The position numbers and the translations under genes were made by a program. The notes under the pieces are model-generated. The model was given only the letters and a program-made list of their open reading frames with translations, was not told the DNA's origin and made no database searches. DNA of 64,000 bases. Origin: Ligustrum vulgare (Eukaryota; Streptophyta; Magnoliopsida; Lamiales; Oleaceae). Positions 12,193 through 23,907 of the stretch are shown here, one piece after another. Position 1 is the stretch's first letter. The number at the start of each line of letters is the position of its first letter. Where the stretch lies: assembly GCA_963555705.1 (NCBI GenBank), contig OY743172.1, positions 19,591,446-19,655,445 of the forward strand, given 5' to 3'.

Positions 12193-15006
12193 TTATATGC
12201 AACGAGAGTAGTGTATACTTAGTTTATGATTAAAATTATATTTTTAATACATTTTGATAGAATTTAATAAAATGTGTGGTTAAAAAGTTGAGGATAAATA
12301 TTCGATTAAAATTAATTGTTGACTTTAACTTATATTAAAATCTTGATTTTTAAGTCCACCAAACGTATGTTTAATTATTTCCTATAATTATAATACGCAA
12401 TGCCACTCATGCAGTAGATGTATGTATGAGACAAAAAATGAACACCTGACCAATAAAACAAAAGGTTGTACAAATGAACTTTTAAAGACACCATAATTTA
12501 AAACTGTAAATGGGAAGGAACCTTAAAAGAATCTGTCACATAGCATGTGCAATATTCCATAAACTCTTCCGTTACATTTATAGTCCCAATTTAAGACTGT
12601 AAAACCGAAAGAGCAGAAACCATGACAAAAAATAAAAAGAGAGTAACGTCGTCCCATTAAAGATCAGTGCATCACGGATGATTAAAAAGAATTACTTACA
12701 GAGGTTAATTAGCTCCGTTTATATTATTTTAGCAGAATGCCGATTTTTTATAATTTGCTTATAAATCAAGCTCCTATTTGAAACACTTTAAAAACAAATT
12801 CTTTTTTATCTTATACTCATTTTTAATCACACATTCACACAATAAAATATTTTACACATAAAGTCAAAAATTTTCTTACTTTTCAACTACACATTCTCCA
12901 ATAAATCATTTTCTCTTTAAAATTGGCATTAAACAGTGGCTAAACTATGTTATATTTGATATTCTTTACTAACGTCGCATGCATCTCAAAACTAATAAAA
13001 AAAATCCGATTAAATGTCAAGGAAATTTGATGTAACTTACTCTACATGATAAAGAATTATTCTAGTTTCACAATCCCACTCACAATGTGAGTGACAATTC
13101 ATTCACATTGGGGTGGGACCCTCAAAATTCAAAATTTGAGGATCCCACCCCAATGTGAATGAATTGTCATCCACATTGTAATAGAGATTGTGATTGTAGC
13201 AAGATTGAATAATAAAACATAACTTATTTTTGCAGTATAGAGATTAATGACATATTAACTCTAAATAATTTCTGAAGATTGCAAATATGATAATATAAGT
13301 GGGAATTCTTGAAGTTTTCAGTTAGGTGGAAGAATTCGGCACACGTCAAAGGCTAGTCCGGTTGAATAATATGAGAAGTGATGTACGGATCATGTGAGGG
13401 TAGCTATTAGCTAGTAACACGATCTTTAATTGGTCCACATGATCTCTGTCACGGAATTTGCTCTGTTTGGCAACTCCCCTTTTTTTTTTAAAAATAAAAA
13501 TAAAAATAAAAAATAAAAAAGTTGTGATTTTCAAGGTAAAATATGTAATTGAAAAGTGATTTAATAAAATGTGTATTATTAAAATGTTATTTGAAAAAAA
13601 TAGTTGTTCATATTAGCACGGAGTTGATCTAGTATCCACGGTGGGCACATGATATGATGTCCATTGTAATTGTGATGTTGTCATGTGATCTAAAAATATA
13701 TATAACGTGTATCCACTGTGAGTACTATATCATAACTGCATATTAACAATCCTTAAGATTTAGAAGTTGCCTATGTAGTTTTGTAGCAATTAATGTAACA
13801 TAAATTAAAAATCTAGGAATAAGAGAGGAACTTACATGTCGACCATGGAAGCTATTGCTTCTGGATTATCCACTGCATGATCATGCTTAAATTTAACTTC
13901 TTTAGCTGTCCTAAATCATTTAAAAAAAAAAAAAAAATTATTATTGATTTTACATCTAACAATGAACAAAATGAAGTGATAATAAAAGATTCATATAACT
14001 GATTTCAAAATTATTGGTTTCAAGTTGTCTATTTCGAAATGATTGGGCTCAATTTGTCTAATTTTAACCCTAAATTTTCCTGAAGAATAAAATATCCGTG
14101 TGCCTATATTTTTATTTATTTATTTTGTTTTATTTCACGTAATCGGTTTTCGAGGCAATAAAGAAACTTTATAAACAACACATTTCTTCAAATCACTTTT
14201 TAATCACATATATTTTCTAAAATTATTTTTTAAACAAAAATATCACATTATATTTGTTTGTGAACAAAAAAATTCTTACCAAACAGGGCTAAAAGAGCTT
14301 ATGAATGTCAAATGAAATACTGTTATCGGGTTAGGAAATAGGAACTGAAAGAAGACATACTGAAGAGGGCCTTCATTGCTTCTATACTGAAATTACTATT
14401 ATGACCTCACAGGAGAAAATTATTCTCTACCGTGATTTGGGTAAAAGTCTGGCGCAATTTAGGTTCATGGATATTTTTCAATCAGAATTGGTGATCCAAC
14501 GGTGAGGGACTATAAAAATTCCAGATCCGGTCTCTGCAGTTCTAGACTGTCATCAGATTCTGATCATCTACATACGACGGTGTTAAATGCAAGTGAATTG
14601 TCCATAACGGCGCAAATCAGTTCTAAAGCAGAGCAGATGATCTAAAATTTAACTGAGCTACTGAAACAGCATTTAATGTGAAGTAACTGACCTTTCCTCC
14701 ATTGTTGTGTTCTTCAAGCTCTTCGACTGTTGAGATTCTTCAAAACTGTCAAAAAAACATTAAAACTCGTAAGAATTCAGTCAATTTGCGTTTACAGAGA
14801 TCCGTTAATGAATAGTATCAAACAATTTGTTCAGTTTCTAGAATTAGTATCATTATTTTAAGAGAATTAGTAAACAAAAAAACACGCAGTTACAGCTTAA
14901 AATGCGAGGAAGACATTGAACACCTTTCTCTCGCAGCAATTACGTTGACTAAGAGCAGAACACTCAGCAATGAAGAAACAATGACACATCCGAGAGAAAC
15001 CGCCAT
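8290..15006 (-). CDS. Pectate lyase (polysaccharide lyase family 1), seven exons
   Basis: Cleaves de-esterified pectin (polygalacturonate) by calcium-dependent beta-elimination in the apoplast. Exons by splice sites and frame: 15006-14924, 14745-14692, 13910-13836, 9900-9258, 9170-9067, 8783-8645, 8505-8290. These join in frame to 437 residues with stop TGA, and every intron is GT-AG. Residues 1-25 are a signal peptide ([19 protein letters not shown]). The N-terminal region has [10 protein letters not shown] and the plant motif [14 protein letters not shown] (about 90-103). The catalytic parallel beta-helix contains [16 protein letters not shown] (about 250-265, with the calcium-binding aspartates) and LIQRMPRCRHG (about 314-324, with the catalytic arginine region). 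Length is normal for the plant family. Intron 3 is 3.9 kb and filled with repeats. The exon structure is mine by reading; a cDNA would settle the two small 5' exons. Confidence 0.93.
8819..8997. mobile_element. MITE-like insertion in pectate lyase intron 5
   Basis: Begins CTTTAGAGTTGTTTGGTAA and ends CCAGACAGACTTAGAG, an imperfect inverted repeat. The core has TTTCAACCACACATTC, shared with the recurrent MITE family of this window. It lies entirely within the intron between 9066 and 8784 and should be spliced out. Confidence 0.45.
10196..10375. mobile_element. MITE-like insertion in pectate lyase intron 3
   Basis: The left end GCCTCCGTTTGGTAAC and the right end TTACCAAAAGGTGGC are inverted repeats. 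ATTTATAAATAAACTG near the right mirrors text near the left. Same loose family as the other TTTGGTAA elements. Non-coding. Confidence 0.6.
11680..11908 (-). repeat. SINE-like sequence in pectate lyase intron 3
   Basis: On the minus strand there is an A-box-like GTGGTAGAGTTAGTGAAG followed about 30 bases later by a B-box-like AAAGTTCAATTCTCCC, then a 3' body and an A-rich end. This order is that of tRNA-derived plant SINEs. The B box departs from GGTTCGANTCC, so this would be an old copy or a look-alike. Confidence 0.45.
12130..12193. repeat. (ATT)n microsatellite in pectate lyase intron 3
   Basis: About 20 uninterrupted ATT units. A shorter AAT tract lies at 11629-11656 in the same intron. 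Confidence 0.95.
13068..13203. mobile_element. Foldback MITE in pectate lyase intron 3
   Basis: The arms at 13081-13130 and 13131-13180 are almost perfect reverse complements (GACAATTCATTCACATTGGG on the left, CCCAATGTGAATGAATTGTC on the right), with weaker mirrored text further out (TCACAATC and GATTGTGA). There is virtually no loop, so the intron RNA would hold a long, near-perfect hairpin. Confidence 0.8.
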
Positions 15007-15136
15007 TTGTTGCTCAGTTTTTCGTGCTTTCTCTCTATATACACAATGTATCTATTTCGGTATCTATTTGCGAAATGCTGAGCAAAAGGAAAAAATAAAA
15101 ATGTGAGTTGAAGAGAGAACTCAATGCAGAGTTCTC

Positions 15137-15143
15137 ATATATA
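15137..15143 (-). promoter_or_regulatory. Probable TATA box of the pectate lyase gene
   Basis: The minus strand reads CTTATATATGAG about 131 bases before the ATG, which would give a leader of about 100 bases. The downstream leader is pyrimidine-rich. Motif and spacing only. Confidence 0.5.
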
Positions 15144-15212
15144 AGAGCAAAGCGGGAAAGGAACTGACAACAGAAATATTGCTAAAAAGTTATTAATAAT
15201 TTTATTTTTATT

Positions 15213-15392
15213 CAGTTAAAATTAAGAACCTTGCTACCTGAACAACTCTTTTGAACAAATACTTGAACAACTTTCTCACATGAGATATGGGGCCCACACA
15301 CATGTGCGTATAGACCCCATACCCCATGTAAGAAGGTTGTTCAAGTCTTTGTTTAAAATGGTTGTTCAAGTAGAATTTTTGTAAAATTAAAC
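15213..15392. mobile_element. Foldback MITE just upstream of the pectate lyase gene
   Basis: The left half contains CTTGAACAACTTTCTCACAT and ATGGGGCCC. The right half is the mirror (ATGTAAGAAGGTTGTTCAAG, with ACCCCATACCCC). The inverted similarity extends outward through GAACAAC/GTTGTTC. It starts about 70 bases upstream of the inferred TATA box, so it sits in the proximal promoter. Confidence 0.75.
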
Positions 15393-18153
15393 ATTAACAC
15401 AATTATTGATCTAATTAAAAAAATAATGTTATCTTGAGGGGCTATATTAGTCAGGGTTTTGATCTAAAACCCATTGTGGGTTTCTTATGAAACCCACACC
15501 CCACCCCCCTATGATGGGTGGGCAGTGGGACCCGCCCACCATTATCCAACCCCCATCCGTCACATGGCGGATGGGTTTTATAACTAGTGCCCATCATGGA
15601 CACTAGATCATTTCCCATATTAGTCATTATATATGGTATCTGCCATGATTTTTTAATTAAAAAAAACAGTAAAATGAATTTTCATATTAATAATAAAACA
15701 ATTACAAGTAGGATATCACGTAGGACGACTACTATAATTACTGTCTCACAAACCATGAATAACATTATTCAACTATTGAGGGGTTTTCGGCCGAGCCTCA
15801 CCTGACAACGAATGCCCACCCGCCAAGTGGCGGGTGGGCAAGAGGGCATTATATCCCCCTCTACTATCATGGACCTTCATTGGTTTGCATCAATCCAATC
15901 CAATAGACCAACAAATTCTTGATTTTTATATTTTTTGTTCTTAATTTTTAACTCGAACTAACTTTGACTCAACCGTTCCAGAAATTTAATATTAAATTTT
16001 ATAAATCTAGTGACTTCAATTTGATGGAGTCAATTGCTTTTACATTCATGTATACTGATGTTTCATCATACATGAAAGAGAAATTTATTTTAAGTTGTTT
16101 TGTCAAATATCTAGTTACTTTTTTTTTTTTTTTTTCAAAAGTAATTCTTTTAACTTAATTATTTTCTAACTCATAGTAATTGATCTGTAGAACAAATTAG
16201 ATAAAAACAAAAAAAATGTAGCATTCACTATCCCACAAGATAAATCTTGGTCACAAATTATTATCCACCAAAGCAACCCATATTAGGCATAATTAACTCT
16301 GTGTTTCACCTTCTACAAAGTGTTTGGTAATAATAAATTTATAAAGAATGCATTTCTGAAAAGTACTTTTTAATTATAATAATTTTTTCAAATCATTTTT
16401 CAATTACATATTTTACCTCGAAAATACAATTTTTTATTTTTTTACCAAATAGAGACTTACTTTCGTCGGTTACTCACGTGCCCAGCAGTCACCTTCAACA
16501 TTTTTAAATGTCTTTAATTTAACTATTTATTTATCACCATGGGATCGTATACGCCACTCAGCAAGTATATTCAAAATAAAAATTATATCCTATTCGCGGC
16601 TGGCGATGGAGATCTATACTCGCTAAAATTATGTCCACGTGTCCATGTGGATATTGTCGAAGATTGGGTTTTACAAATAATGATAGATCATTGACACGTC
16701 AGTTCTTTGGGGTTTACTTTCGTATTGACGAGCTTTGTAAATTTCGTGAGCTGTTAGTTACCGATTACTCCTGTTGATGTCAGTACGCAAGCCCGTTGAA
16801 AACGTTTTTGGATTTTCGCTTGTTAATCGAATGTTTTATTTCATTTTCAGTTGAAAGAGTTGGTTTGGCATAACTCTTGCTTCAGCTTTCACGTAGAAAA
16901 ACAGAAAACTACTTTAATTTTATTTGAAAATTATAATTTTAAAAGAGCTTCTTCTTTGGAAATTGTTTTAAGAAGAAGTCACATAGGACCGGTATTCTCT
17001 AGAAGTTTTTCTAACTAGACTAGAGAATGCATTTATAAAACTAGTATAAGCACGTGTTTTAAATAGAACAAATGATACGCGTAGTCTTTTGAAGTACTAA
17101 TACGGTTTATTAAAGTAATTTGAATAATTGATATTGTTAAAGGAAAATTAAAATTGTAAATCAACCGAAATATGTAATGAATTAATATTTTATTGAAAAT
17201 CTAATCGAAATATGTATTAGATAATTATTTAAAATATCAGCTTAATAAATGAATCACGTCTCATATATCAAGTCGCAATTTGACACCATAAATTATTAAA
17301 TAAATTGAAAACTGATTTATAAAATATTTATGGTAAGTTGCAAAGAAAATATAAAAAATTTGTATTGATGAGTCAAATTAAATTAGAAGTATATTTTTAT
17401 AAATGATTTTTTTTTTTTAATATTATTTAAGTTCAAATTAGAATTTTAGTTTTGATTTTTTTTTCCCTAAAAAAGTTTGAAGTTATTTATTGTATATTCT
17501 TAATTATAATATAATCAGAATATTATTACTTTCTTAGTTAGGATATAAATAGAATACTAATACTTTCTTTTTATATAAATTAATCAATTCTCTTATAATA
17601 AATTTAAGGGTATTATTTACAAAAAGGAAAAAATATTTATATATATTGTACATTAATGTTAATAAATAATCTGTTTGGCGAACTGTTTATACCATTATTA
17701 GATGCACTTTAAATTTTTATCTTTTTTCTACAGTATTTAATATCTACCATTTATTAAAAGTCAAGTCCACAATATTTGATTTTTCAATCAAATTTCTATT
17801 ATTCTCCTAAAAATCACTATTCATTTTAAAAAAAAAAAACTCTTTTTAAACAATACTAAACATACACTATAAACAGTTGTTTATAAATATTTTTTTATAA
17901 ATAGCACGTGTTAACATTTCCTTGGTCCATTTTTTTAATTCAAATATGGTGGATAAGAATCTTAGACCAACCGAAATTGTTGATTTATTTTTTTAAAAAA
18001 ATCAATAAAATGTTACCATGTTGTTTATAAACTAAATTTATAAACATTTTTTTACCAAATAGAGGCTAATAAAATTGTATTTAATGAAAATAAATTAAAT
18101 TAAATATTAAGGGTAATATTTACCGAAAACATAACATTTTAAGGGTGTTATTG

Positions 18154-18157
<4 letters not shown>
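15393..18157. other. Intergenic stretch with hairpins and MITE-like pieces
   Basis: No gene is seen. Short perfect hairpins occur at about 15552-15575 (CCCATCCG / CGGATGGG) and 15813-15838 (GCCCACCCGCC / GGCGGGTGGGC), probably cores of foldback elements. MITE-like segments lie at 16311-16457 (TTTGGTAATAA ... TTTACCAAATAGAG) and 17676-17875. The rest is unassigned AT-rich DNA. Confidence 0.45.

Positions 18158-18240
<83 letters not shown>
18158..18240. repeat. Compound (AT)n(GA)n microsatellite
   Basis: About 22 AT units run directly into about 20 GA units, ending 23 bases before the 3' terminus of the Helitron at 18263. Confidence 0.95.
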
Positions 18241-18243
<3 letters not shown>

Positions 18244-18262
18244 ACATCAATCATTAATAATA

Positions 18263-21054
18263 CTAGTGAATCATCCCGTGCGATGCACGGGAATAAATTT
18301 CTAAATAAAAATAATACTATTCGAAATTAAATGAACTCTTAAACAAAATAAATGACATTCACAAATAAGAGATAACTTCATCATTTATTAGTTTCATGTA
18401 TAAACATCAACCTTTTAGGGAGAAGTCATACATGCGAAAATGATTGTACCTGATTCTTATTGATAGTCATGGCATATGACACCATCAATGAAAATTGTTT
18501 TTTTTTAATCTAATAAGTATCCTAAAATTCGAATGGCTCAACGATATCCTTGGAATAAAGAACCTGTATCCTGCATTACTGTCAGATAGAATTTGACCTT
18601 ATAGAATATGATCTTCAAGTTTTGTAACGATTATTCACTATATCCTCGAACCAAAAATTCGCCTTGCAAAATGAACACTTAAATGTAGGATCTCCTGTAT
18701 TCATGTACTTTGAACATTCAAAGAATAGATGAAAAAGTTAATAATAGAGACCATTGATATAAAAGATAAAATTCAATATTTTGACCATTGACAATGAAAA
18801 ACAACATGTATAATAATAATAATAAAAAATAAAAAATTGCGAGGTTGACAAAGATATTGCATCAAATTTATGATATTTTAGGTTTTCAATATTTATACAA
18901 CGTAATTATTTTCTTATTGAAATTATAATTTAATATTGATCATCTCAATTTTTAGTTAAGTAAATTGGGAGACAATTTATATATTATTGTGAAAAAATAT
19001 CATAAAATTTGAATTAAAATATAGCAAAGAATATCTTAGTATGGTTAATTACTTTTTGAAATTTTAAAATTAACAGTTAGGACAAAAATCATTAATAACT
19101 ATATCATTTCAAACAATATAGATAAATTTGTTAACCGTTAATGTTAAAAAATGTGATATGAGATTTTTTGGAATAAAAAATTAATTAAGAATTAAATGTA
19201 ATTGTCATTGAAATAATTTTGATAAATAATGCAACATAGGAAATAACTTTAATATGTATATGTAATAAATAACTTAAAAATAGGATTTAATTATAAAAAT
19301 TTCAATACAACGTGATTTATAAAAATACGAATTTGTATAAATTTTATATATAATTTTAATCGAGAATTTGACATTGGATCTGTATGACTGAACCAAATAT
19401 TTATCCATAAAATTAAGACCAATAAAATATCACAATTGTTATAAGAAATTAATTACTTATTAAATGTAATTATCTATAAAAATATTTAATAATTTAATAA
19501 TACGCTATAAAAAAGAGCTCCAATTTTTAGATGTACTAAATAACTAAAAATAAGATTATTTATAAAAAAAAAAAAAACTATATGTATGATGTGATTTATA
19601 ATTTAGTACTCTCTCCATCTTATAAAGATAGTCTTCTACTCATTTTCACACAGATTAAGGATAAAATGGAATATAAAATATTAATTTCACTCTTAAAAAA
19701 TAAAGTAGACTATTTTTTTGATACGGACAAAAAAGAAATTGTGGACTATCTTTGTAGGACAGAGAGAGTATTATCTAGTAATAAAATTTCAACATAATTT
19801 TTAACTGAAAATTTTACTTTGAATTTGTATAAATGAACACAAATATTTATTTGTAAGATTGAAAACGTTAGAAGAACACATTTTTTTTATGAAAAGAGAG
19901 GTTTTAACACAAAAAGTCAAATATAAATAAGTAAAATCAAACAAATTATCGTTCTTATATCATAAAAAATAAAAAACAATTTCTCGGTAAAAGCAAATTT
20001 AAAAAAAAAAAATTTTAGTTTCTTATTTTTATTATTTTTTATACAATGTAATATACAATTTCATCAAATATATATACTGACTTATGAATAATATGTTTTT
20101 TCTTCACTCAACGGCCGAAACATTAACATATCTATCAAACCCAAAACTATTCTAAATAGCCCAACATTAGTTAACACATTGCAACCCCAATAGAGAAATT
20201 TAGAACATAATATAAATAAACTATTAACAAATCCTCTTATTAGTCTAAAATAATTTTGCATTCTATATTGTTTTCGAAGCTTTCTCTACAATATTATTGT
20301 TTTAATATTTTTTCTTTTTTGTTAGAAACCCAAATCTATGTTCAACGACTCAAAATATCACAGGTCTTGAAGAAAAGAGTAGTGCCAATCATTTTTACTT
20401 TTTTCAAAAAATAATTTACTATTTTTTATTTTCAACTGGTTTGTAATATTAATAACTAATAAGCATTACCACCGCACCAGAAATTTTGAATCATAAAACG
20501 TGATAAATAGAATGTGGAGTGGTCATGTTAAACAGTACACATTTTTTCAAAGAAATAATCATTTAAGTGAATATTTTATTATTGTGTATATCTTCATAAT
20601 AATTATATATAAAATAAATGAAAGAGGTTGTATATAGGGAAATGGAAAAAAAGATATAGAAAACAAAAATGAATCAACGGATTTTGAAAAATGGGAAAAA
20701 AATGAAACAAATTCTGAAAAAGCGAAAAAGGAAAAAAGAAGAAGAAAATAACTGACTTTCCAGTGTAATTAGGCGGCGGGAAATAGAAGTCATGTAAACA
20801 CAACAAATATTGAAGACTTTAAGTAGACGTCAGCGATTTTGAAAATAATAAATAAATATTGAATGTCCAACTATTTTTGAAGTGAGTCTTGAAGTTGATT
20901 ATTGGATAGGGGATATAAGTAGTGTGAATATGATAAATATTGAAGTCTCCAAAAATTGAAAAAATAAATAAAATCTGCACATAGTACAAGAGTTTTGGAG
21001 GGAAACAGTGAAGTTGACTGAGGTTGACTCAACTACTTTTATATATTATATAGA
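18263..21054 (-). mobile_element. Helitron, non-autonomous, copy A
   Basis: Read on the minus strand, the element starts TCTATATAATATATAAAAG after a host A and ends with a 7-bp stem hairpin (CCCGTGC ATC GCACGGG, 18275-18291), then ATGATTCACTAG, followed by a host T. A|TC ... hairpin ... CTAG|T is the diagnostic Helitron structure, with no target duplication. It is 2,792 bp, AT-rich, and no Rep/helicase ORF is present, so it must rely on proteins from elsewhere. The element at 47111-50786 is the same family in the opposite orientation and matches through most of its length. It carries an internal Stowaway MITE. Confidence 0.87.
19609..19768. mobile_element. Stowaway MITE inside Helitron A
   Basis: The ends read CTCTCTCCATCTTATAAAGA and its near-mirror TCTTTGTAGGACAGAGAGAG, flanked by TA on both sides. 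This is the classic Tc1/mariner-derived Stowaway form. An orthologous copy sits at the same place in Helitron B (48292-48450), so it entered the family before the two copies separated. Confidence 0.85.
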
Positions 21055-21446
21055 TTTAATGAAAACAAAATAAGTTTTAAAGATAATATTGACCGAAACA
21101 TATAAGAATTTAAGTGCAAAATTGAGAATAAAAAGTTTCTCACTGATTCCCACATTTAATATAGTGTAGTTGTAAATGTAGATGTAAAAGTAAATATAAT
21201 AAATTATATTAAATTAAATAAATTAAAAATATAATAAGATAAAACCATATTACAACATTGTAAATTATTAGATAATAAAAAAATTATTACTAAATACATG
21301 AGAAATTATAATAATATGGAATTGTTAATTGTATTATAACATTGTTAATTTTTAGATAATAAATTAATGCAATGAAATATTTATTATTAGATAATAAATA
21401 AATTTAATATAAAAAAATAAGAGATTGTTTAAGAGAATTCGGCCCT

Positions 21447-21610
21447 ATATAGACGACAAAAGTCGTCTCTATTGGTTATTAGAGACGACAAAGTCGTCTC
21501 AATAAATCGTCTTGTAGGTCCGTAGCTGAAGATAAATGGAGACGACACTGTCGTCTCTGTTTCCTCTGAGACAATTGAGATGACCTTTAAAGACAACAAT
21601 GTTGTCTCTA
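21447..21610. repeat. Array of GTCGTCTC palindromes
   Basis: Four palindromic blocks occur within about 160 bases: AGACGACAAAAGTCGTCTC, GAGACGACAAAGTCGTCTC, GAGACGACACTGTCGTCTC and a decayed one (AAAGACAACAATGTTGTCTC). Such blocks are known near the ends of some plant CACTA transposons, but no matching termini were found here, so the origin is unresolved. Confidence 0.7.
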
Positions 21611-21734
21611 TTTGTGAAAATATTTAATTATTTATTTATTTATTTATTTTGACCCGATTCAATTCTTTTTTAACCCGATCCAAATCTTGATCCGAACTGT
21701 CGACCCGCAAATTTTCTTTAATTCATATGATAAT

Positions 21735-21808
21735 TGTGCATGACTAGGATTCGAACTCGGGACCTAAATGTTGGGTGGTGATGTCTCAACCACTAAGACA
21801 ATTGAATT
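21735..21808 (-). repeat. tRNA-derived SINE or tRNA pseudogene head
   Basis: The minus strand has TTAGTGGTTGAGAC (A-box-like) and, about 30 bases on, GAGTTCGAATCC (a nearly canonical B box). The spacing suits an internal pol III promoter. The sequence does not fold as a full tRNA by eye (no paired acceptor ends), so a SINE head is the better reading. Confidence 0.5.
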
Positions 21809-22128
21809 CTTGTATTAAATTTTATTTTAAATAATATTTATTAGTTAACTTAATAATATTTTCTCAACAAATTAACTTTAATATTAATTATATAAATGTA
21901 AATAATTAAAAAGGTCAACAAAAAATAGAGAAATTTTAAAAAATAAGAATAAAAAAATTAAAAAACAGAATAGAGACGGATATATATAATCGGTATATAA
22001 ATAGATATAAGGATAAAATAGCTATTCAAAAGTTTCTCATCCATTCTTCATTTTTATATATTGTAGAATATATAAGAATAAAATAAGTATTCAAAAGTTT
22101 CTCATTCATCTTCCCTTTTTAGATATTA

Positions 22129-22650
22129 GGATGCGTTTGATAGCGATGGTGGAATTTGAGTGGAAAGAAAATGAATTCCAGGGAATTGAATTCTAGAGAA
22201 TTGAATTCCTGGGAATTAGAAGTTTAATGTGTTTGATTGGTTTAATTTTCTAGGTGGAAAAAGTAGGGAATTTTTCAATTTTTGTTGTTTGATTGACATT
22301 ATTTTCCATGAAAAATAAAGTAAAATTGATCTATTTTAATAAAAAAATATTTTTTTTAATTTTTTCATACATTTGTACTTGATAATAATAATGTTAATTT
22401 TTAGAAAAAAATAAATCAATTAACAATAACAAAAATGATCAAACGTAACGAAAATGATATAAGATTTTCCATGGAAAATAAAACCTCCTCCCCCCTTGGA
22501 AAATGAATTCATTCAAAACAAGGAAAATACCGAAGAGGCAAGTGGAAAAATGAATTACATGGAAAATTTAGGCAACCAAACAACACAAAGTTAGAAATTC
22601 ACGTGAAAAGTCATATTTTTCATGGAAAATTACGCCAATCAAACGCACCC
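22129..22650. mobile_element. PIF/Harbinger (Tourist-like) MITE, 522 bp
   Basis: Flanked by TTA on both sides (22126-22128, 22651-22653). The termini are GGATGCGTTTGAT and, inverted, GGGTGCGTTTGAT. Internal text is mirrored as well (TTCCATGAAAAAT, ATTTTTCATGGAAAA). Non-coding. Confidence 0.8.
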
Positions 22651-22653
22651 TTA

Positions 22654-23630
22654 TAGATTTGTCCAAAGTTCAAAAGTAACCTTTGAATCTCAAGGATTAT
22701 TTTGATTTCTCAAAAGTCATATGAAACGAGCGGTGAGGACATAGTCATATGTAACTTGTACCTAAGCATGTATTTTGCAACTTTTATTCGTATATAAATT
22801 GTTCCTTAATTGATTTGTGTATAAAACTTTAAATATGTTAGAAAATTGTAGCTTCAATTAGTAACACACTACCACTGATTCAAAACCTGAAGTTTTCCAC
22901 AAAGTTGTGAAAAATGATCTAAAATATAGTTGAGTAAGCAGATTTAGATATAAGCTGAATATTATATAAGTGATCAAGAAGAGTACCCATTTTTAAAACT
23001 TTTAAATGGTCAAATTTATGTAATATACACTACAGAAACTATAACATTTTTATTTTTCAGTACATATTAGCATATCACAATTTTAGTGAAGGACAACATG
23101 ATGCCAAGTTGTTTCATGCCAAAAAGGGTTTAATTATAGACATTTGACAACATCTTTATAAAATGCAGTAAAAAAGAAAAGATGTACCTATCAAGAACGA
23201 CATCCAATTGAAATTGGGTGGAAAACTCATTGTTTATTGTTCCAACACTAAGTGGTGAAATGGGAAAGCAAACTTGAGAGAAAGAGACATGTTTGTTTTC
23301 ATCTTCAATCATGGGTAGAAATATATCACATTAGGGTTTGAATATCTCAACCACATTCCCACTTATTTTCAAACCAACCCACAAAGATTATTTCTAATAT
23401 TCTCACTTCTCGAATAATTTAAACGAAAGCCATTAAAGGTGCGCTTATCAAATAAAACTAAATGTATATGCGACTTCAAGTGTGCGTCATTGATTCCTAA
23501 CCGAACAACATAAATACCTGAAACCGTTAGTATTGCGTCAAGGTGAAGAATATATTATCTTATTAGTGAACTTATAAACCGAATTAGAAATGATTGAAAT
23601 CTACTCTTTAGTTGTCTACAATTCTATTTA
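22654..23630. other. Intergenic stretch without gene
   Basis: AT-rich. A CACTACAGAAA string at about 23029 resembles the end of a CACTA element, but no partner end was found. Nothing else is recognised. Confidence 0.4.
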
Positions 23631-23904
23631 GGGTATGTTTGATTGTCTCTAATTTCATGAAAATGGAAAATGTATTCCATGGAATTCCATCTTTGATCCC
23701 TTTAATTCCCTTTATCTTGGGTGGAATTCATTTTTTAGTTTTGTCTCGATTTTTTGTATTTTTCCTTGAAAACAAGGAAAAAAAATTCATTGGGTCTAAT
23801 TGAGAGTTCCTTTTTTCACATTTATCAAACTTTCAAAACCCAATCAAATTCCTTAAAACTTATTTTTTTCTACTCAAATTTCATACTTGCAATCAAACAA
23901 ACCC
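23631..23904. mobile_element. PIF/Harbinger (Tourist-like) MITE, 274 bp
   Basis: TTA target duplications at 23628-23630 and 23905-23907. The termini are GGGTATGTTTGATTG and, inverted, GGGTTTGTTTGATTG. The core contains ATGGAAAATGTATTCCATGG. It looks like a relative of the 522-bp element at 22129. Confidence 0.8.
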
Positions 23905-23907
23905 TTA

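Noticed and set aside
18145..18330. ORF of Ile/Tyr and Glu/Arg runs
   Set aside because: Translation of the AT/GA microsatellite.
21735..21808. Functional tRNA gene
   Set aside because: A and B boxes are present, but there is no paired acceptor stem and no convincing anticodon arm; kept only as a SINE-like head.
23029..23040. CACTACAGAAA as a CACTA transposon terminus
   Set aside because: No inverted partner within reach and no 3-bp duplication; a string this short is expected by chance.
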